A stretch of 55,499 nucleotides of DNA, from assembly GCA_019912395.1 (NCBI GenBank), contig JAIOIH010000039.1:1-55499 (forward strand), written 5' to 3'. The notes beneath the pieces are model-generated. The model did no database searches and was not told where the DNA came from. It saw nothing but the letters and a program-made list of their open reading frames with translations. This stretch comes from Flavobacteriales bacterium. GTDB lineage: Bacteria; Bacteroidota; Bacteroidia; Flavobacteriales_F; PHOS-HE28. Shown here piece by piece: positions 17,667 through 25,894 of the stretch. Within the stretch, counting starts at the first letter, position 1. Each line of letters starts with the position of its first letter. The translations under genes were made by a program, and so were the position numbers.

Positions 17667-17699
17667 GGGATTGGCCCGGGTTGGCCGGTGATCGGTGTG

Positions 17700-17727
17700 C
17701 AAAGGTAGTTCGGGCCGGTTCCGGCAA
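17700..17727 (-). promoter_or_regulatory. Promoter of the lolA-like gene
   Basis: Minus strand: TTG at 17727-17725, 17-nt spacer, then TACCTTTG at 17707-17700. This exactly matches the Bacteroidota pattern TTG-N17-23-TAnnTTTG. The ATG lies about 33 nt downstream. Confidence 0.65.
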
Positions 17728-17741
17728 GTGGCGTGCCACGA

Positions 17742-18221
17742 TCAACCTGCCAGACGTTCGTGGGTCCCTGATTTCAGCATGGTGCCCGTGCAACGTGGTG
17801 TGCCGCAACGGCAGGCCCAGATCTTTTTCAGGCGTGCGGTATACGGCACCTCGAAGCTGATGCCATAGTCGTACTGCAGTTCCTCACCTGCTTCCACGTC
17901 CCGCAAAGTCTCAATGATCACGCGGTCCTTGCTGCGGTCGCGCGGATGGGCATGGAGGTAGGGGATGCAGTTGGGCGCGCAGCCGTGATTGATCCAGCGG
18001 GCATCGTTGCCCCCCACATTGCCGTCGATGATCCACTCCTCGTTCAGGGTGAACAGGAACGTATGCCCGGTATGGATCTCGTCATAGAGCGCATCGGCCT
18101 CCGCGATGGTGATGAGCCGGCCGGTGTATTCGATCAGTTCGGTGCCTTCCGGAAGATCGCGGGCGGCAAACACCCCATTGCCATGGATGCGCGAACGACG
18201 CACGATGATAAGACCTGACAT
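17742..18221 (-). CDS. SET domain-containing protein-lysine methyltransferase-like protein
   Basis: 159 residues, a stand-alone SET domain. RIHGNGVFAARDLPEG opens the fold, NEEWIIDGNVGGNDARWINH leads into GCAPNC (the NHxCxPN cofactor knot), and ELQYDYG supplies the catalytic tyrosine region. A post-SET cysteine cluster follows (WACRCGTPRC). This suggests an active S-adenosylmethionine-dependent lysine methyltransferase; bacterial targets are unknown. It lies 3 nt after a paralogous SET gene, so the pair is a tandem duplication in one operon. Confidence 0.88.
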   Translation of the reverse strand: MSGLIIVRRSRIHGNGVFAARDLPEGTELIEYTGRLITIAEADALYDEIHTGHTFLFTLNEEWIIDGNVGGNDARWINHGCAPNCIPYLHAHPRDRSKDRVIIETLRDVEAGEELQYDYGISFEVPYTARLKKIWACRCGTPRCTGTMLKSGTHERLAG

Positions 18222-18224
18222 GCC

Positions 18225-18716
18225 TCAGGCGGGAATGGCATCATGGGTTGCCTTCTTCGCGGCGCGGATCATGGTGCCCGTACAATTCGCCGCACCGCAA
18301 TGGCAGGCCCAGAGCAGCCGTTCTTCCGCAGTGATCGGTTCTTCGATGCGGATGTCGTAGTCATAGGTGAGCTCCTCGCCCGTTCCGATGTCGTGCAATG
18401 CTTCGATCACCACCTTGTCCTTGCGCAAGTCCCCGCCTTCATCCTCGATCACGAAGGCCATGCAGTTCGGGGCACAGCCGTGATTGAGCCAGCGCGCCAC
18501 GTTGCCGCCGATGTTCGCATCGATCACGTATTCGTCGTTCAGGATGAAAAGAAAGGTATGGCCGGTATCCACTCCGCCGTACTCCTCGTCCACCTCCGCA
18601 TGCGTGCGCAACTTGCCCTTGTACTCCACCACCTCCTCACCGGCCTTGATGGGCGCGGTGGCGAACACGCCCTGACCGTGGATCCTGGAGTTGCGCTGAA
18701 CGATCTTGCGGGACAT
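18225..18716 (-). CDS. SET domain-containing protein-lysine methyltransferase-like protein (paralog)
   Basis: 163 residues, roughly half identical to the downstream SET protein by eye. RIHGQGVFATAPIKAGEEVV, the NHGCAPNC motif in RWLNHGCAPNC, GEELTYDYD and a post-SET cysteine set (WACHCGAANC) are all present. It is the first gene of the pair. A -7-like box, TAAATTCG, lies on the minus strand at 18743-18736, about 20 nt before the ATG. Cytoplasmic. The substrate is unknown; two related enzymes side by side may differ in target specificity. Confidence 0.88.
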   Translation of the reverse strand: MSRKIVQRNSRIHGQGVFATAPIKAGEEVVEYKGKLRTHAEVDEEYGGVDTGHTFLFILNDEYVIDANIGGNVARWLNHGCAPNCMAFVIEDEGGDLRKDKVVIEALHDIGTGEELTYDYDIRIEEPITAEERLLWACHCGAANCTGTMIRAAKKATHDAIPA

Positions 18717-18747
18717 GGTAGGTTGAAAAGAGGCGCGAATTTAACGC

Positions 18748-19551
18748 TTATCGATCCCGGCTTGCGACCAGCGTGTAAACCATCGGCAGCTTGCCTTCCA
18801 TGCCTTGGATCCGGTACATTCCATCTTCCCCTTTCACCGTTTTCCCAAAGCAATCATGCGGCGAGCCGTCGAGTTCCTCGAAACGGTCGATGTGCATGCC
18901 TGCATCCAACAACGCCGTGATCGTCTCCGCGATCGAATGGTTCCATCCATGCGACTTGAGGTTGATGGTCGCGGATGTGTCCGCGTAGGTGCTTTGCTCC
19001 GTTTCCTCGATCACTTCGCGGTTGAAGTAGGAGTACGCCACTTTCGAGAATGCGTTGTTGAACATCCACACCGCCGGATGGAATTCCACCAACACCAACT
19101 TGCCGCCGGGTTTCAAATAGCGCGCAATGATTTGTGCCCAAGTTCCCAGTTCCGGCAGCCAACCCAGCACGCCGTAGCTGGTGAACACAATGTCGAACTT
19201 TCCTTCCAATTGGGGTTGGAGGTCCAGCACGTTCGCCTCGATGAACTCCGCCTTCAACCCGGCGCGGGGAGCAAGCTTACGGGCCTCTTTGATCGCCACT
19301 TCGGAAAAGTCCAGACCGGTCATTTCCGCGCCCATTCGGGCCAGGGAAAGCGTGTCCAGTCCAAAGTGGCATTGCAGGTGCAGCACCCTCTTTCCGGCCA
19401 CGTTGCCCAGCAATTCAAGCTCTCTCGCGCTTAGGGCATTTCTTCCACCAAGGAAGGCTTGCACATCGTAGAACTTCGACCCGACGTGATGAGTGGTACG
19501 GGCGTTCCAAAGCGCACGGTTCAGAGCGAAGGATTCCTCGTGGTCTTCCAT
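18748..19551 (-). CDS. Class I SAM-dependent methyltransferase
   Basis: 267 residues from ATG 19551 (MEDHEESFALNRALWN); the extension to 19626 is not protein-like. Rossmann-fold motifs: VLHLQCHFGLDTLSLARMGA with the variant LQCHFG in motif I, GLDFSEVAIKEARK in motif II, FDIVFTSYGVLGWLP in motif IV, and LKPGGKLVLVEFHP in motif V/VI. Small-molecule type of unknown substrate. It is separated from the SET genes by about 30 nt and could share their transcript or be transcribed on its own. CACCTTTG at 19564-19557 (minus) would give a nearly leaderless mRNA. Confidence 0.88.
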   Translation of the reverse strand: MEDHEESFALNRALWNARTTHHVGSKFYDVQAFLGGRNALSARELELLGNVAGKRVLHLQCHFGLDTLSLARMGAEMTGLDFSEVAIKEARKLAPRAGLKAEFIEANVLDLQPQLEGKFDIVFTSYGVLGWLPELGTWAQIIARYLKPGGKLVLVEFHPAVWMFNNAFSKVAYSYFNREVIEETEQSTYADTSATINLKSHGWNHSIAETITALLDAGMHIDRFEELDGSPHDCFGKTVKGEDGMYRIQGMEGKLPMVYTLVASRDR

Positions 19552-19660
19552 GATCGCAAAGGTGAAGACGATGAGCTGATGTCGCGTCCCACATGCTCCG
19601 TGGTCACAACTTGTCAAGTGCAGCAATGCGGCTTGTCCAAGTCAGGTCCCAAAAGCATCC

Positions 19661-19694
19661 CTCCGTGTTTCTCCGTGTCCCCGTGCCTCTGTGG
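19661..19694. repeat. Octamer array, CTCCGTGT family
   Basis: CTCCGTGT occurs twice (19661-19668 and 19671-19678), followed by CCCCGTGC and CTCTGTGG. The array lies in the gap between the SpmAB-like gene and the methyltransferase gene. Confidence 0.75.
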
Positions 19695-19726
19695 TGTAGA
19701 GCACCCCAACCTCCCTACCTCCCAGC

Positions 19727-21154
19727 TCAGAAATACAACGAGCACACCACGATCGCCGTCAGCACGCACACCAGGTCCACCAGCAGCATGATGCCCAAGG
19801 TGTAGCGCGTGTCCTTCACGTTCACCGCACCGAAGTACAGGGCGATCACATAGAAGGTGGTCTCGGCAGCACCTTGCAGAATGCTGGACAGTTGACCGGT
19901 AAAGCTGTCCGCACCGTAGGTCTTCATGGCATCGAGCATGAAGCCCCGGGCGCCACCTGCACTGAAGGGCCGCATGATCGCCACGGGAATGGCATCGATG
20001 ATCTCCCGGTCCACCTTGAAGAAGGCGAGCGCCGTGGACATACCGTCCATCACGATGGTCATCAGGCCGCTGTTGCGAAAAATGCTCAGGGCGCAGAGCA
20101 TGGCGATCATGTACGGCAGCACGCGCAGACCGGTGGTCCATCCATCCTTGCTGCCGTGGATGAACGAGTCGAACATGTTGGTGCCCTTCGCCTTGAAATA
20201 GCGCTCGTGCAGGAAGGCATAACCCACGATCAGCAGGATGATGCCGAGCAGCATGCCGTTGCCGAGGTTGTCCGTGAAGTGGAACTTCGCCGCGCCAGCA
20301 AGCCCGCTGATGTAGACCATCAAGCCGCCGATGGTGACGCTGACACCCACCACGAACAGCATCACCGGCAGGTTGAAGAGGTTGATGCGCTGGCGGATGC
20401 TTACGAAGAGCAGGGCGGCCAAGGTGCCCACGAAGCTGGTGACGATCATGGGGATCATGATGTCGGCCGGGTTCGCCGCGCCCATGGCCGCACGATAGCC
20501 GATGATGGAGGTGGGTAGCAGCGTGAGGCCCGCAGCGTGCAGGCACAGGAACATGATCTGGCTGTTGGTGGCCCGGTCCGGCGTGGGATTGCTTTCCTGC
20601 ATGCTCTCCATGGCCTTCAGGCCGAAGGGTGTTGCGGCATTGTCCAGCCCCAGGAAGTTGGCAGCGAAGTTCAAGGTCATGTAGCCGTAGGCCGGATGGT
20701 CTTTCGGCAAGTCCGGGAAGATCCTGCCGAAGATGGGGGAGAGGAAGCGGGCAAGCTTTTCCATGGCCCGCGAATCCACCAACAGGTTCATCAATCCGCA
20801 GAAGAAGGTGAGGTAGCCGATCAGCGGCAACCACAGGTCCATCACCGTGTTCTTGCAGGTCTCGAACAGACCGTCCGCCGCTTGGGTACCATGGCTGTAG
20901 CGCACCATGCCGCCCTTGCCCATGGTGATCAACGTGTCGTTGCGCATCACCCCTTCATCCCCTGCAGCGCGTAAGTCCAGCAGTAGTGCAGTACCACGCA
21001 GCTCCGCGCTATCCTTCTCGGCCACCATCAACGGGTCGCCTTGGTTGCCGTTCACCAGCGTGCCCAAGCTGTGCTGCCTGCCCGTGGCCAGCATCACCAG
21101 CGCATAGCCGATGCTAAGGATGAGGATGAACGTCCAAAATCGACTGAGGGCCAT
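19727..21154 (-). CDS. SpmA-SpmB fusion, nucleoside recognition (Gate) domain membrane protein
   Basis: 475 residues. Two Gate/nucleoside-recognition units are fused: the N-terminal SpmA-like half (KNTVMDLWLPLIGYLTFFCG, then NFAANFLGLDNAATPFGLKA) and the C-terminal SpmB-like half (LRVLPYMIAMLCALSIFRNS, then RPFSAGGARGFMLDAMK). About 10 transmembrane spans. In spore formers SpmA and SpmB act in spore-core dehydration; in non-sporulating Bacteroidota this fused form is common and its role is unknown, perhaps as a transporter. Complete at both ends. Confidence 0.9.
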   Translation of the reverse strand: MALSRFWTFILILSIGYALVMLATGRQHSLGTLVNGNQGDPLMVAEKDSAELRGTALLLDLRAAGDEGVMRNDTLITMGKGGMVRYSHGTQAADGLFETCKNTVMDLWLPLIGYLTFFCGLMNLLVDSRAMEKLARFLSPIFGRIFPDLPKDHPAYGYMTLNFAANFLGLDNAATPFGLKAMESMQESNPTPDRATNSQIMFLCLHAAGLTLLPTSIIGYRAAMGAANPADIMIPMIVTSFVGTLAALLFVSIRQRINLFNLPVMLFVVGVSVTIGGLMVYISGLAGAAKFHFTDNLGNGMLLGIILLIVGYAFLHERYFKAKGTNMFDSFIHGSKDGWTTGLRVLPYMIAMLCALSIFRNSGLMTIVMDGMSTALAFFKVDREIIDAIPVAIMRPFSAGGARGFMLDAMKTYGADSFTGQLSSILQGAAETTFYVIALYFGAVNVKDTRYTLGIMLLVDLVCVLTAIVVCSLYF

Positions 21155-21247
21155 GCGCGTGCGTTGCCCTGCAAAGAAGCGGAACTACAAGCCCGGTGCG
21201 GTACCTAAGGGCCACCAGACGTGAACAGCCCGATGTGTACGAACGCA

Positions 21248-21283
21248 GGAACCCCCATGGCCGTTCCAGTCCATGGAGGTTCC
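21248..21283 (-). terminator. Hairpin downstream of the catalase gene
   Basis: GGAACCCCCATGG (21248-21260) pairs with CCATGGAGGTTCC (21271-21283) at 12 of 13 positions over a 10-nt loop, 27 nt after the catalase stop. There is no T tract on the minus strand, so termination is plausible but not certain. Confidence 0.45.
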
Positions 21284-21309
21284 GATCAACGTTCGAAAGA
21301 TGGGCTCAC

Positions 21310-22800
21310 TCACTTCATCGGCAACTTCAACGCCTTCGCAACGCCCTTCCCGTAGGCCGGGTCCACCTTGGTGCAATTGCTGATGTGGCGCATCTTCACC
21401 ATGCGCGGTGCATCGCCCATGGCGCGTGCTGTATTGTCGAAGAGCACCTGCTTCTGTGCGGGCTTCATCAGCTTGAACAGCGCACGTGGCTGCGAGAAAT
21501 AGTCGGTATCCACCTTGTGATCCCAGTGGTCGGCGGCTCCTTCCAAGGCCAATGGCGGTTCGGCAAGCCCCGGTTGATCCTGCCATTCACCATAGCTGTT
21601 GGGCTCGTAGTGCAAGGTGCTGCCGTGGTTGCCGTCCACGCGCATGCCGCCATCGCGGTGGAAGCTGTGTACCGGGCACTTGGGCGCGTTCACCGGGATC
21701 TGCTGGTGGTTGATCCCCAAACGATACCGCTGTGCATCACCGTAGGAGAAGAGCCGCCCTTGCAGCATCTTGTCCGGTGAAAAGCCGATGCCGGGCACCA
21801 CATGCGCCGGATTGAAGGCCGCTTGCTCCACTTCCGCGAAGTAGTTCTCCGGATTGCGGTTCAGCTCCCACACGCCCACCTCGATCAGCGGATAGTCCCC
21901 GTGGGGCCACACCTTGGACAGATCGAAGGGGTTGTACGGCACTTTGGCCGCGTCCTTCTCAGGCATCACCTGCACGCACAATTTCCACTTCGGGTATTTC
22001 TTGTTCTCGATGGCCTCGTACAGATCGCGTTGCGCGCTTTCCCGGTCCTTGCCGACAAGGGCCGCGGCCTGCGCATCGGTGAGGTTCTTGATCCCTTGCT
22101 GGCACACGTGGTGAAACTTCACCCAGAAGCGCTCGTTCTTCGCATTGATGAAGCTGAAGGTGTGCGAGCCGAAACCGTGCATGTGGCGATAGCCGTCCGG
22201 AAGCCCTCGGTCGCTCATCAGGATGGTCACTTGGTGGATCGCCTCTGGGAGATTCGTCCAGAAATCCCAGTTGTTGCCGGCGCTGCGCATGTTGGTGCGC
22301 GGATCGCGCTTCACCGCGTGGTTGAGGTCGGGGAACTTCAGCGGGTCGCGCATGAAGAACACCGGCGTGTTGTTGCCCACCAGGTCCCAGTTGCCTTCCT
22401 CCGTGTAGAACTTCACCGCGAAACCGCGGATGTCCCGCTCGGCATCGGCAGCACCGCGCTCCCCGGCCACGGTGGAGAATCGCGCAAAGATCTCCGTCTT
22501 CTTCCCCACCTTGGAGAACAGCTTCGCCCGGGTGTACTTCGTGATGTCCTTGGTGACGGTAAAGGTGCCGTACGCGCCGGAACCCTTGGCATGCATGCGT
22601 CGCTCGGGGATCACCTCGCGGTCGAAGTGGGCAAGCTTCTCCAGGAACCAAACGTCCTGCAAAAGCTGTGGCCCGCGCGGTCCGGCGGTCATCACGTTCT
22701 GGTTGTCCACTACCGGGCAGCCCGATATGGAGGTCAGCTTTTGTGCACTGGCTTTACCTTTCTTCTTGGACTTTTCCTTCTTGACCTTCTTGTCTTTCAT
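21310..22800 (-). CDS. katA: Monofunctional heme catalase (small-subunit, clade 3 type)
   Basis: 496 residues from ATG 22800 ([18 protein letters not shown]); the longer frame to 23013 lacks protein character. Catalytic His70 in [14 protein letters not shown], distal Asn in [13 protein letters not shown] (about 143), heme-ligating Tyr353 in [15 protein letters not shown] and [10 protein letters not shown] following. It disproportionates H2O2. The Lys-rich first 18 residues are longer and more basic than usual. Cytoplasmic, no signal peptide. Divergent from the OmpA gene with a 275-bp gap; no clear OxyR site was identified by eye. Confidence 0.95.
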   Translation of the reverse strand: MKDKKVKKEKSKKKGKASAQKLTSISGCPVVDNQNVMTAGPRGPQLLQDVWFLEKLAHFDREVIPERRMHAKGSGAYGTFTVTKDITKYTRAKLFSKVGKKTEIFARFSTVAGERGAADAERDIRGFAVKFYTEEGNWDLVGNNTPVFFMRDPLKFPDLNHAVKRDPRTNMRSAGNNWDFWTNLPEAIHQVTILMSDRGLPDGYRHMHGFGSHTFSFINAKNERFWVKFHHVCQQGIKNLTDAQAAALVGKDRESAQRDLYEAIENKKYPKWKLCVQVMPEKDAAKVPYNPFDLSKVWPHGDYPLIEVGVWELNRNPENYFAEVEQAAFNPAHVVPGIGFSPDKMLQGRLFSYGDAQRYRLGINHQQIPVNAPKCPVHSFHRDGGMRVDGNHGSTLHYEPNSYGEWQDQPGLAEPPLALEGAADHWDHKVDTDYFSQPRALFKLMKPAQKQVLFDNTARAMGDAPRMVKMRHISNCTKVDPAYGKGVAKALKLPMK

Positions 22801-23075
22801 GGGGTGGGGGCGTTGTGGAGTGGATATGTACCGGATGAAGAAGGCATACAGTTCCTTCCGGTCGGACCACAATGTAATCATGTTCGATGGGCTTGGGCAT
22901 CCTGTACATCCGCAGGGCGGGATCCGGGCTCCCGGTGCCATGGGTCCTGGCGTGGGGAGTACGGGTGGGACGGCAGGGCGAACAAAGACCTGCCGGGGAT
23001 GTTTGTTCCTCAAGGCCGACTACGGTCCGGAACAGACAGCACAACGCTCTATCTTCGGAGCGCAAAAAAACGCCC
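22801..23075. other. Divergent intergenic region, catalase / OmpA lipoprotein
   Basis: 275 bp. It holds TATCTTCG at 23050-23057, one mismatch from TAnnTTTG and 18 nt before the OmpA ATG, and a short stem GGCAGG/CCTGCC near 22972-22994. No convincing catalase promoter was seen. Confidence 0.4.
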
Positions 23076-23948
23076 ATGAACAGATCACTCCTCATCCTCC
23101 TAGCCGCATCGCTCACGCTCGGCTCCTGTGTATCCAAAAAGAAGTACACGGCAATCCAACTCTCCAATGCGACGTTGAACAACAAATTGGATGAATGCAA
23201 CCGGGCCCGGACCGATGCAGAGAACAAACTGACCAATCTGCAGATCAGCAATGACCACCTCAAGGATCAGGTCACCGAGATGAGCCTGACCAATCAGGCC
23301 CTGCTGAACAATGTGGGCAACATGGCAACCCTCAGTGCCAAGGAGGCCTCCAACTTGGAGAAGTCACTGGAGAGCATCAGGGAAAAGGACCTGCAGATCC
23401 GCACCATGCAGGAGGCCCTCACCAAGAAGGATTCCGTGACCTTGGCCTTGGTGATCAGCTTGAAGAGTTCGCTCGGCAACCTCAACGATACCGATGTGGT
23501 GGTGAACGTGGAGAAGAGCGTGGTCTTCATCTCGCTGAGCGATAAGATGCTCTTCCCCAGCGGCAGCACCACCATTGGTCCGCGTGCCAAAGAGGTGCTT
23601 GGCAAGGTGGCCATGGTGGTGAACGACAAGCCCCAGATGGACATCCTGGTGGAAGGACACACGGACAATGTGCCCATCAGCAGGGACTGCTTCAAGGACA
23701 ACTGGGACCTCAGCGTGTTGCGTGCCACGGCCATCACCCGCGTGCTCACCAAGGACCTCGGCGTGTCTCCGAGCCGCATCACCGCGGGCGGCCGTGGCGA
23801 ATACATGCCCCTGGTGGCGAACGACACACCCGAGCACCGCTCCGCGAACCGGCGCACCCGCATCGTGATCCTCCCGAAATTGGACCAGTTCTTCGATATG
23901 ATCGAGGACGGGCTGAAGAAGGCCACGGGTGAGGAAGGCGGCGAGTAA
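23076..23948 (+). CDS. OmpA family lipoprotein
   Basis: 290 residues from ATG 23076. Lipoprotein signal LTLGSC with Cys18. A coiled-coil stretch of about 95 residues follows (DECNRARTDAENKLTNLQIS onward), then an OmpA C-terminal peptidoglycan-binding domain (LFPSGSTTIGPRAKEVL, VEGHTDNVPIS, NWDLSVLRATAITRVL, NRRTRIVILPKL). It likely tethers the outer membrane to peptidoglycan, with the coiled coil spanning the periplasm. Monocistronic, with a strong intrinsic terminator. Confidence 0.9.
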   Translation: MNRSLLILLAASLTLGSCVSKKKYTAIQLSNATLNNKLDECNRARTDAENKLTNLQISNDHLKDQVTEMSLTNQALLNNVGNMATLSAKEASNLEKSLESIREKDLQIRTMQEALTKKDSVTLALVISLKSSLGNLNDTDVVVNVEKSVVFISLSDKMLFPSGSTTIGPRAKEVLGKVAMVVNDKPQMDILVEGHTDNVPISRDCFKDNWDLSVLRATAITRVLTKDLGVSPSRITAGGRGEYMPLVANDTPEHRSANRRTRIVILPKLDQFFDMIEDGLKKATGEEGGE

Positions 23949-23966
23949 CCCTTCTTAACGCTCCTG

Positions 23967-24001
23967 AGCAAGGTCCCTCGACGAGGGACCTTGCTGTTTT
24001 T
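23967..24001 (+). terminator. Rho-independent terminator of the OmpA gene
   Basis: AGCAAGGTCCCTCG and its exact reverse complement CGAGGGACCTTGCT form a 14-bp palindromic stem, folding with a short central loop. It is followed by G and five T. It begins 18 nt after the stop and is the clearest intrinsic terminator in the window. Confidence 0.9.
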
Positions 24002-24021
24002 ACGGTGGTTCTCCGTCCCCC

Positions 24022-24088
24022 ACGTCCCCACGTCCCCGTAGGACCACGCCCACACATGCCCCCGGCACATAGCGGACCCTGCGATGGG
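24022..24088. repeat. Intergenic repeat, left copy (ACGTCCCC units plus 18-bp core)
   Basis: Two tandem ACGTCCCC octamers (24022-24037), then AGCGGACCCTGCGATGGG at 24071-24088. A matching ACGTCCCCGCAG plus the identical 18-mer lies at 25837-25892 in the same orientation. ACGTCCCCGTAGGA also occurs at 38014-38027. Confidence 0.7.
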
Positions 24089-24114
24089 GCGCACATCACT
24101 ATGTTCGTACCACC

Positions 24115-24534
24115 ATGGATCCCGACGGCATTCCGCTGCAGGAAGAGGAATATCTATACACCGCCCCGTCCGGCTTGCCGGATGCGGGGCTCGGGCTCTT
24201 CACCGCCATTCCGCTTTACAAGGACGAGGTGATCGCCATTTTCCACGGGGAACGATTGGCCGCCAAGGAGGCCAGCGACCGTGCCGCCCATGGGCTGGAC
24301 CGCTATTTCATGGAACTGCCGGACGGCACCATCTTGGATGCCAAGAGCGTGCAGGGCTTCGCCAAGTACGCCAACGATGCGAAAGGAAGCGCGAGCACCT
24401 CGCTACGCAACAACGCCCGGATCGCACTCGATGGACGCGGCCAAGTGTGCCTTCGGGCCACGCGCCGCATCGGGGGAGGGGAAGAGGTGCTGTGCGGCTA
24501 TGGCAAGCGGTATTGGGAGCGGCACGGGGTGTAG
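24115..24534 (+). CDS. SET domain-containing protein (divergent)
   Basis: 139 residues. SET fold by GLPDAGLGLFTAIPLYKDEV at the start, then DRYFMELPDGTILDA, a degenerate asparagine motif (SLRNNARIAL) where the tandem SET proteins have NHGCAPNC, and EEVLCGYGKRYWERHG at the C-terminus with the tyrosine region. The post-SET cysteines are absent, so it is a different subfamily and may have altered cofactor or substrate use. It stands alone, with repeats upstream of it and downstream of the next gene. Confidence 0.75.
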   Translation: MDPDGIPLQEEEYLYTAPSGLPDAGLGLFTAIPLYKDEVIAIFHGERLAAKEASDRAAHGLDRYFMELPDGTILDAKSVQGFAKYANDAKGSASTSLRNNARIALDGRGQVCLRATRRIGGGEEVLCGYGKRYWERHGV

Positions 24535-24611
24535 AGCGTATACAAATGCGCTTATCATTACGTGAAGGGTATCTGTAAAGTACTCTGGAATTCACGTTAC
24601 TTCGCGTCCTG

Positions 24612-25802
24612 ATGATAAAGAACACCTTCGTGATCTTGATGTGCTCTTGGATGAGCACCACCTGTGCACAGCAATGGAGCCAGATCTCCTCGCCCTATGG
24701 GGGGAATCTCCGGTGTATCGAATTCTTCGACCAGAACATTGGTTACATCGGGTCCAACACGGAGCTGCTGAAAACGACGGATGGGGGGAATAGTTGGACC
24801 ACGACACCGATAAGCGGCTTCTCCATCAACGGATTCTCATTCCCGACCAGCACGGTCGGGTTTTATGGGTTGAACAACAACGTGATCCGAAAGACAACTG
24901 ATCAGGGTGCGACCTGGACCGGTCAGAATCCCAATGCCTCACCATTTGGGATCAAGTCGCTGAGCTTTGTGGACGCCAATAACGGATGGGCCGTCGGAGG
25001 TGGGGGAACCATCAGGAAAACCACGAATGGAGGAACTACATGGACAACGCAGAGCGCTGGGGTTGGCACTTCCGATCTGAACAAGGTCCACTTCTTCAAT
25101 TCGACCAATGGAATATGCATCGGTGATGCAGGAAAGATCCGAAGGACCGTGAATGGAGGCGCCAGTTGGTCGGTTGTGGCTGTTGGCGCTTCGGCGGATC
25201 TCCTTGGCATGCATTTCGTCGATGCGAACACGGGCTATATTGTGGGTGCCTCAGGAACCATCCTGAAAACAACGAACGGCGGGCAAAATTGGATGTTCCA
25301 GACCAGCGGGACCACGGCGTGGTTGTATTCCGTATGCTTCAAGAATGCTACGGAAGGGATCGCCGGGTCAACTGCAGGGTTGATCCTGCGCACAAGTGAT
25401 GGTGGAGCGAACTGGGTGCAGGAGAATATCGGGATCTTCGTGATCCAACAAGCCATGAACGACATCATATACCAGAACGGCCGGTACATCGCTGTGGGCG
25501 ATGCAGGCAGGATCGCCACGGACCAGCTCATGGCAGGTATGGATGAAGTGGTTCCGCCTCCTTCAGTCATGACCATCAGTCCCAATCCGGCCAACGATGC
25601 TTTTACCGTGGATTTGATGAATGTGCGTGAGAGCGATCTCATGCTCAATATCTACTCCGTGACGGGAGTACTGTTGAGGTCGGAGAAGATGAACAGCAGC
25701 CATCAACGATTTGATGTGGGTTCTCTCGGCAGCGGAAGCTACTTGGTCGAGCTTCGCTCGGACAAGACCACAGCGTACAGCAAGCTGGTCGTTCAGCAGT
25801 AG
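24612..25802 (+). CDS. YCF48-like beta-propeller protein with T9SS sorting domain
   Basis: 396 residues. Signal peptide (MIKNTFVILMCSWMSTTCAQ), then at least five propeller blades each marked by a KTTDGGxxW-type motif (LLKTTDGGNSWTT, IRKTTDQGATW, IRKTTNGGTTW, LKTTNGGQNW, LRTSDGGANW), a YCF48/BNR-like fold. A T9SS type A domain begins at ISPNPANDAF. Exported and surface-attached; likely a binding scaffold. The nearest upstream box is TACTTCG near 24599, which is poor. It has lower GC and looser codon use than its neighbours, which fits recent acquisition. Confidence 0.85.
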   Translation: MIKNTFVILMCSWMSTTCAQQWSQISSPYGGNLRCIEFFDQNIGYIGSNTELLKTTDGGNSWTTTPISGFSINGFSFPTSTVGFYGLNNNVIRKTTDQGATWTGQNPNASPFGIKSLSFVDANNGWAVGGGGTIRKTTNGGTTWTTQSAGVGTSDLNKVHFFNSTNGICIGDAGKIRRTVNGGASWSVVAVGASADLLGMHFVDANTGYIVGASGTILKTTNGGQNWMFQTSGTTAWLYSVCFKNATEGIAGSTAGLILRTSDGGANWVQENIGIFVIQQAMNDIIYQNGRYIAVGDAGRIATDQLMAGMDEVVPPPSVMTISPNPANDAFTVDLMNVRESDLMLNIYSVTGVLLRSEKMNSSHQRFDVGSLGSGSYLVELRSDKTTAYSKLVVQQ

Positions 25803-25836
25803 GACCGGTTAGCGCACGCCGCAAGACTGGGGTCTC

Positions 25837-25892
25837 ACGTCCCCGCAGCGGTAGCGCCAGCATATATGGCCATGAGCGGACCCTGCGATGGG
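25837..25892. repeat. Intergenic repeat, right copy
   Basis: ACGTCCCCGCAG (25837-25848) and AGCGGACCCTGCGATGGG (25875-25892). Same order and orientation as the copy at 24030-24088, with 38 instead of 41 bp between the starts of the two parts. The two copies bracket the SET and YCF48-like genes. Confidence 0.7.
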
Positions 25893-25894
25893 AC

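Noticed and set aside
22801-23013. N-terminal extension of catalase
   Set aside because: Pro-rich, low-complexity translation with no catalase similarity; ATG 22800 gives the usual length.
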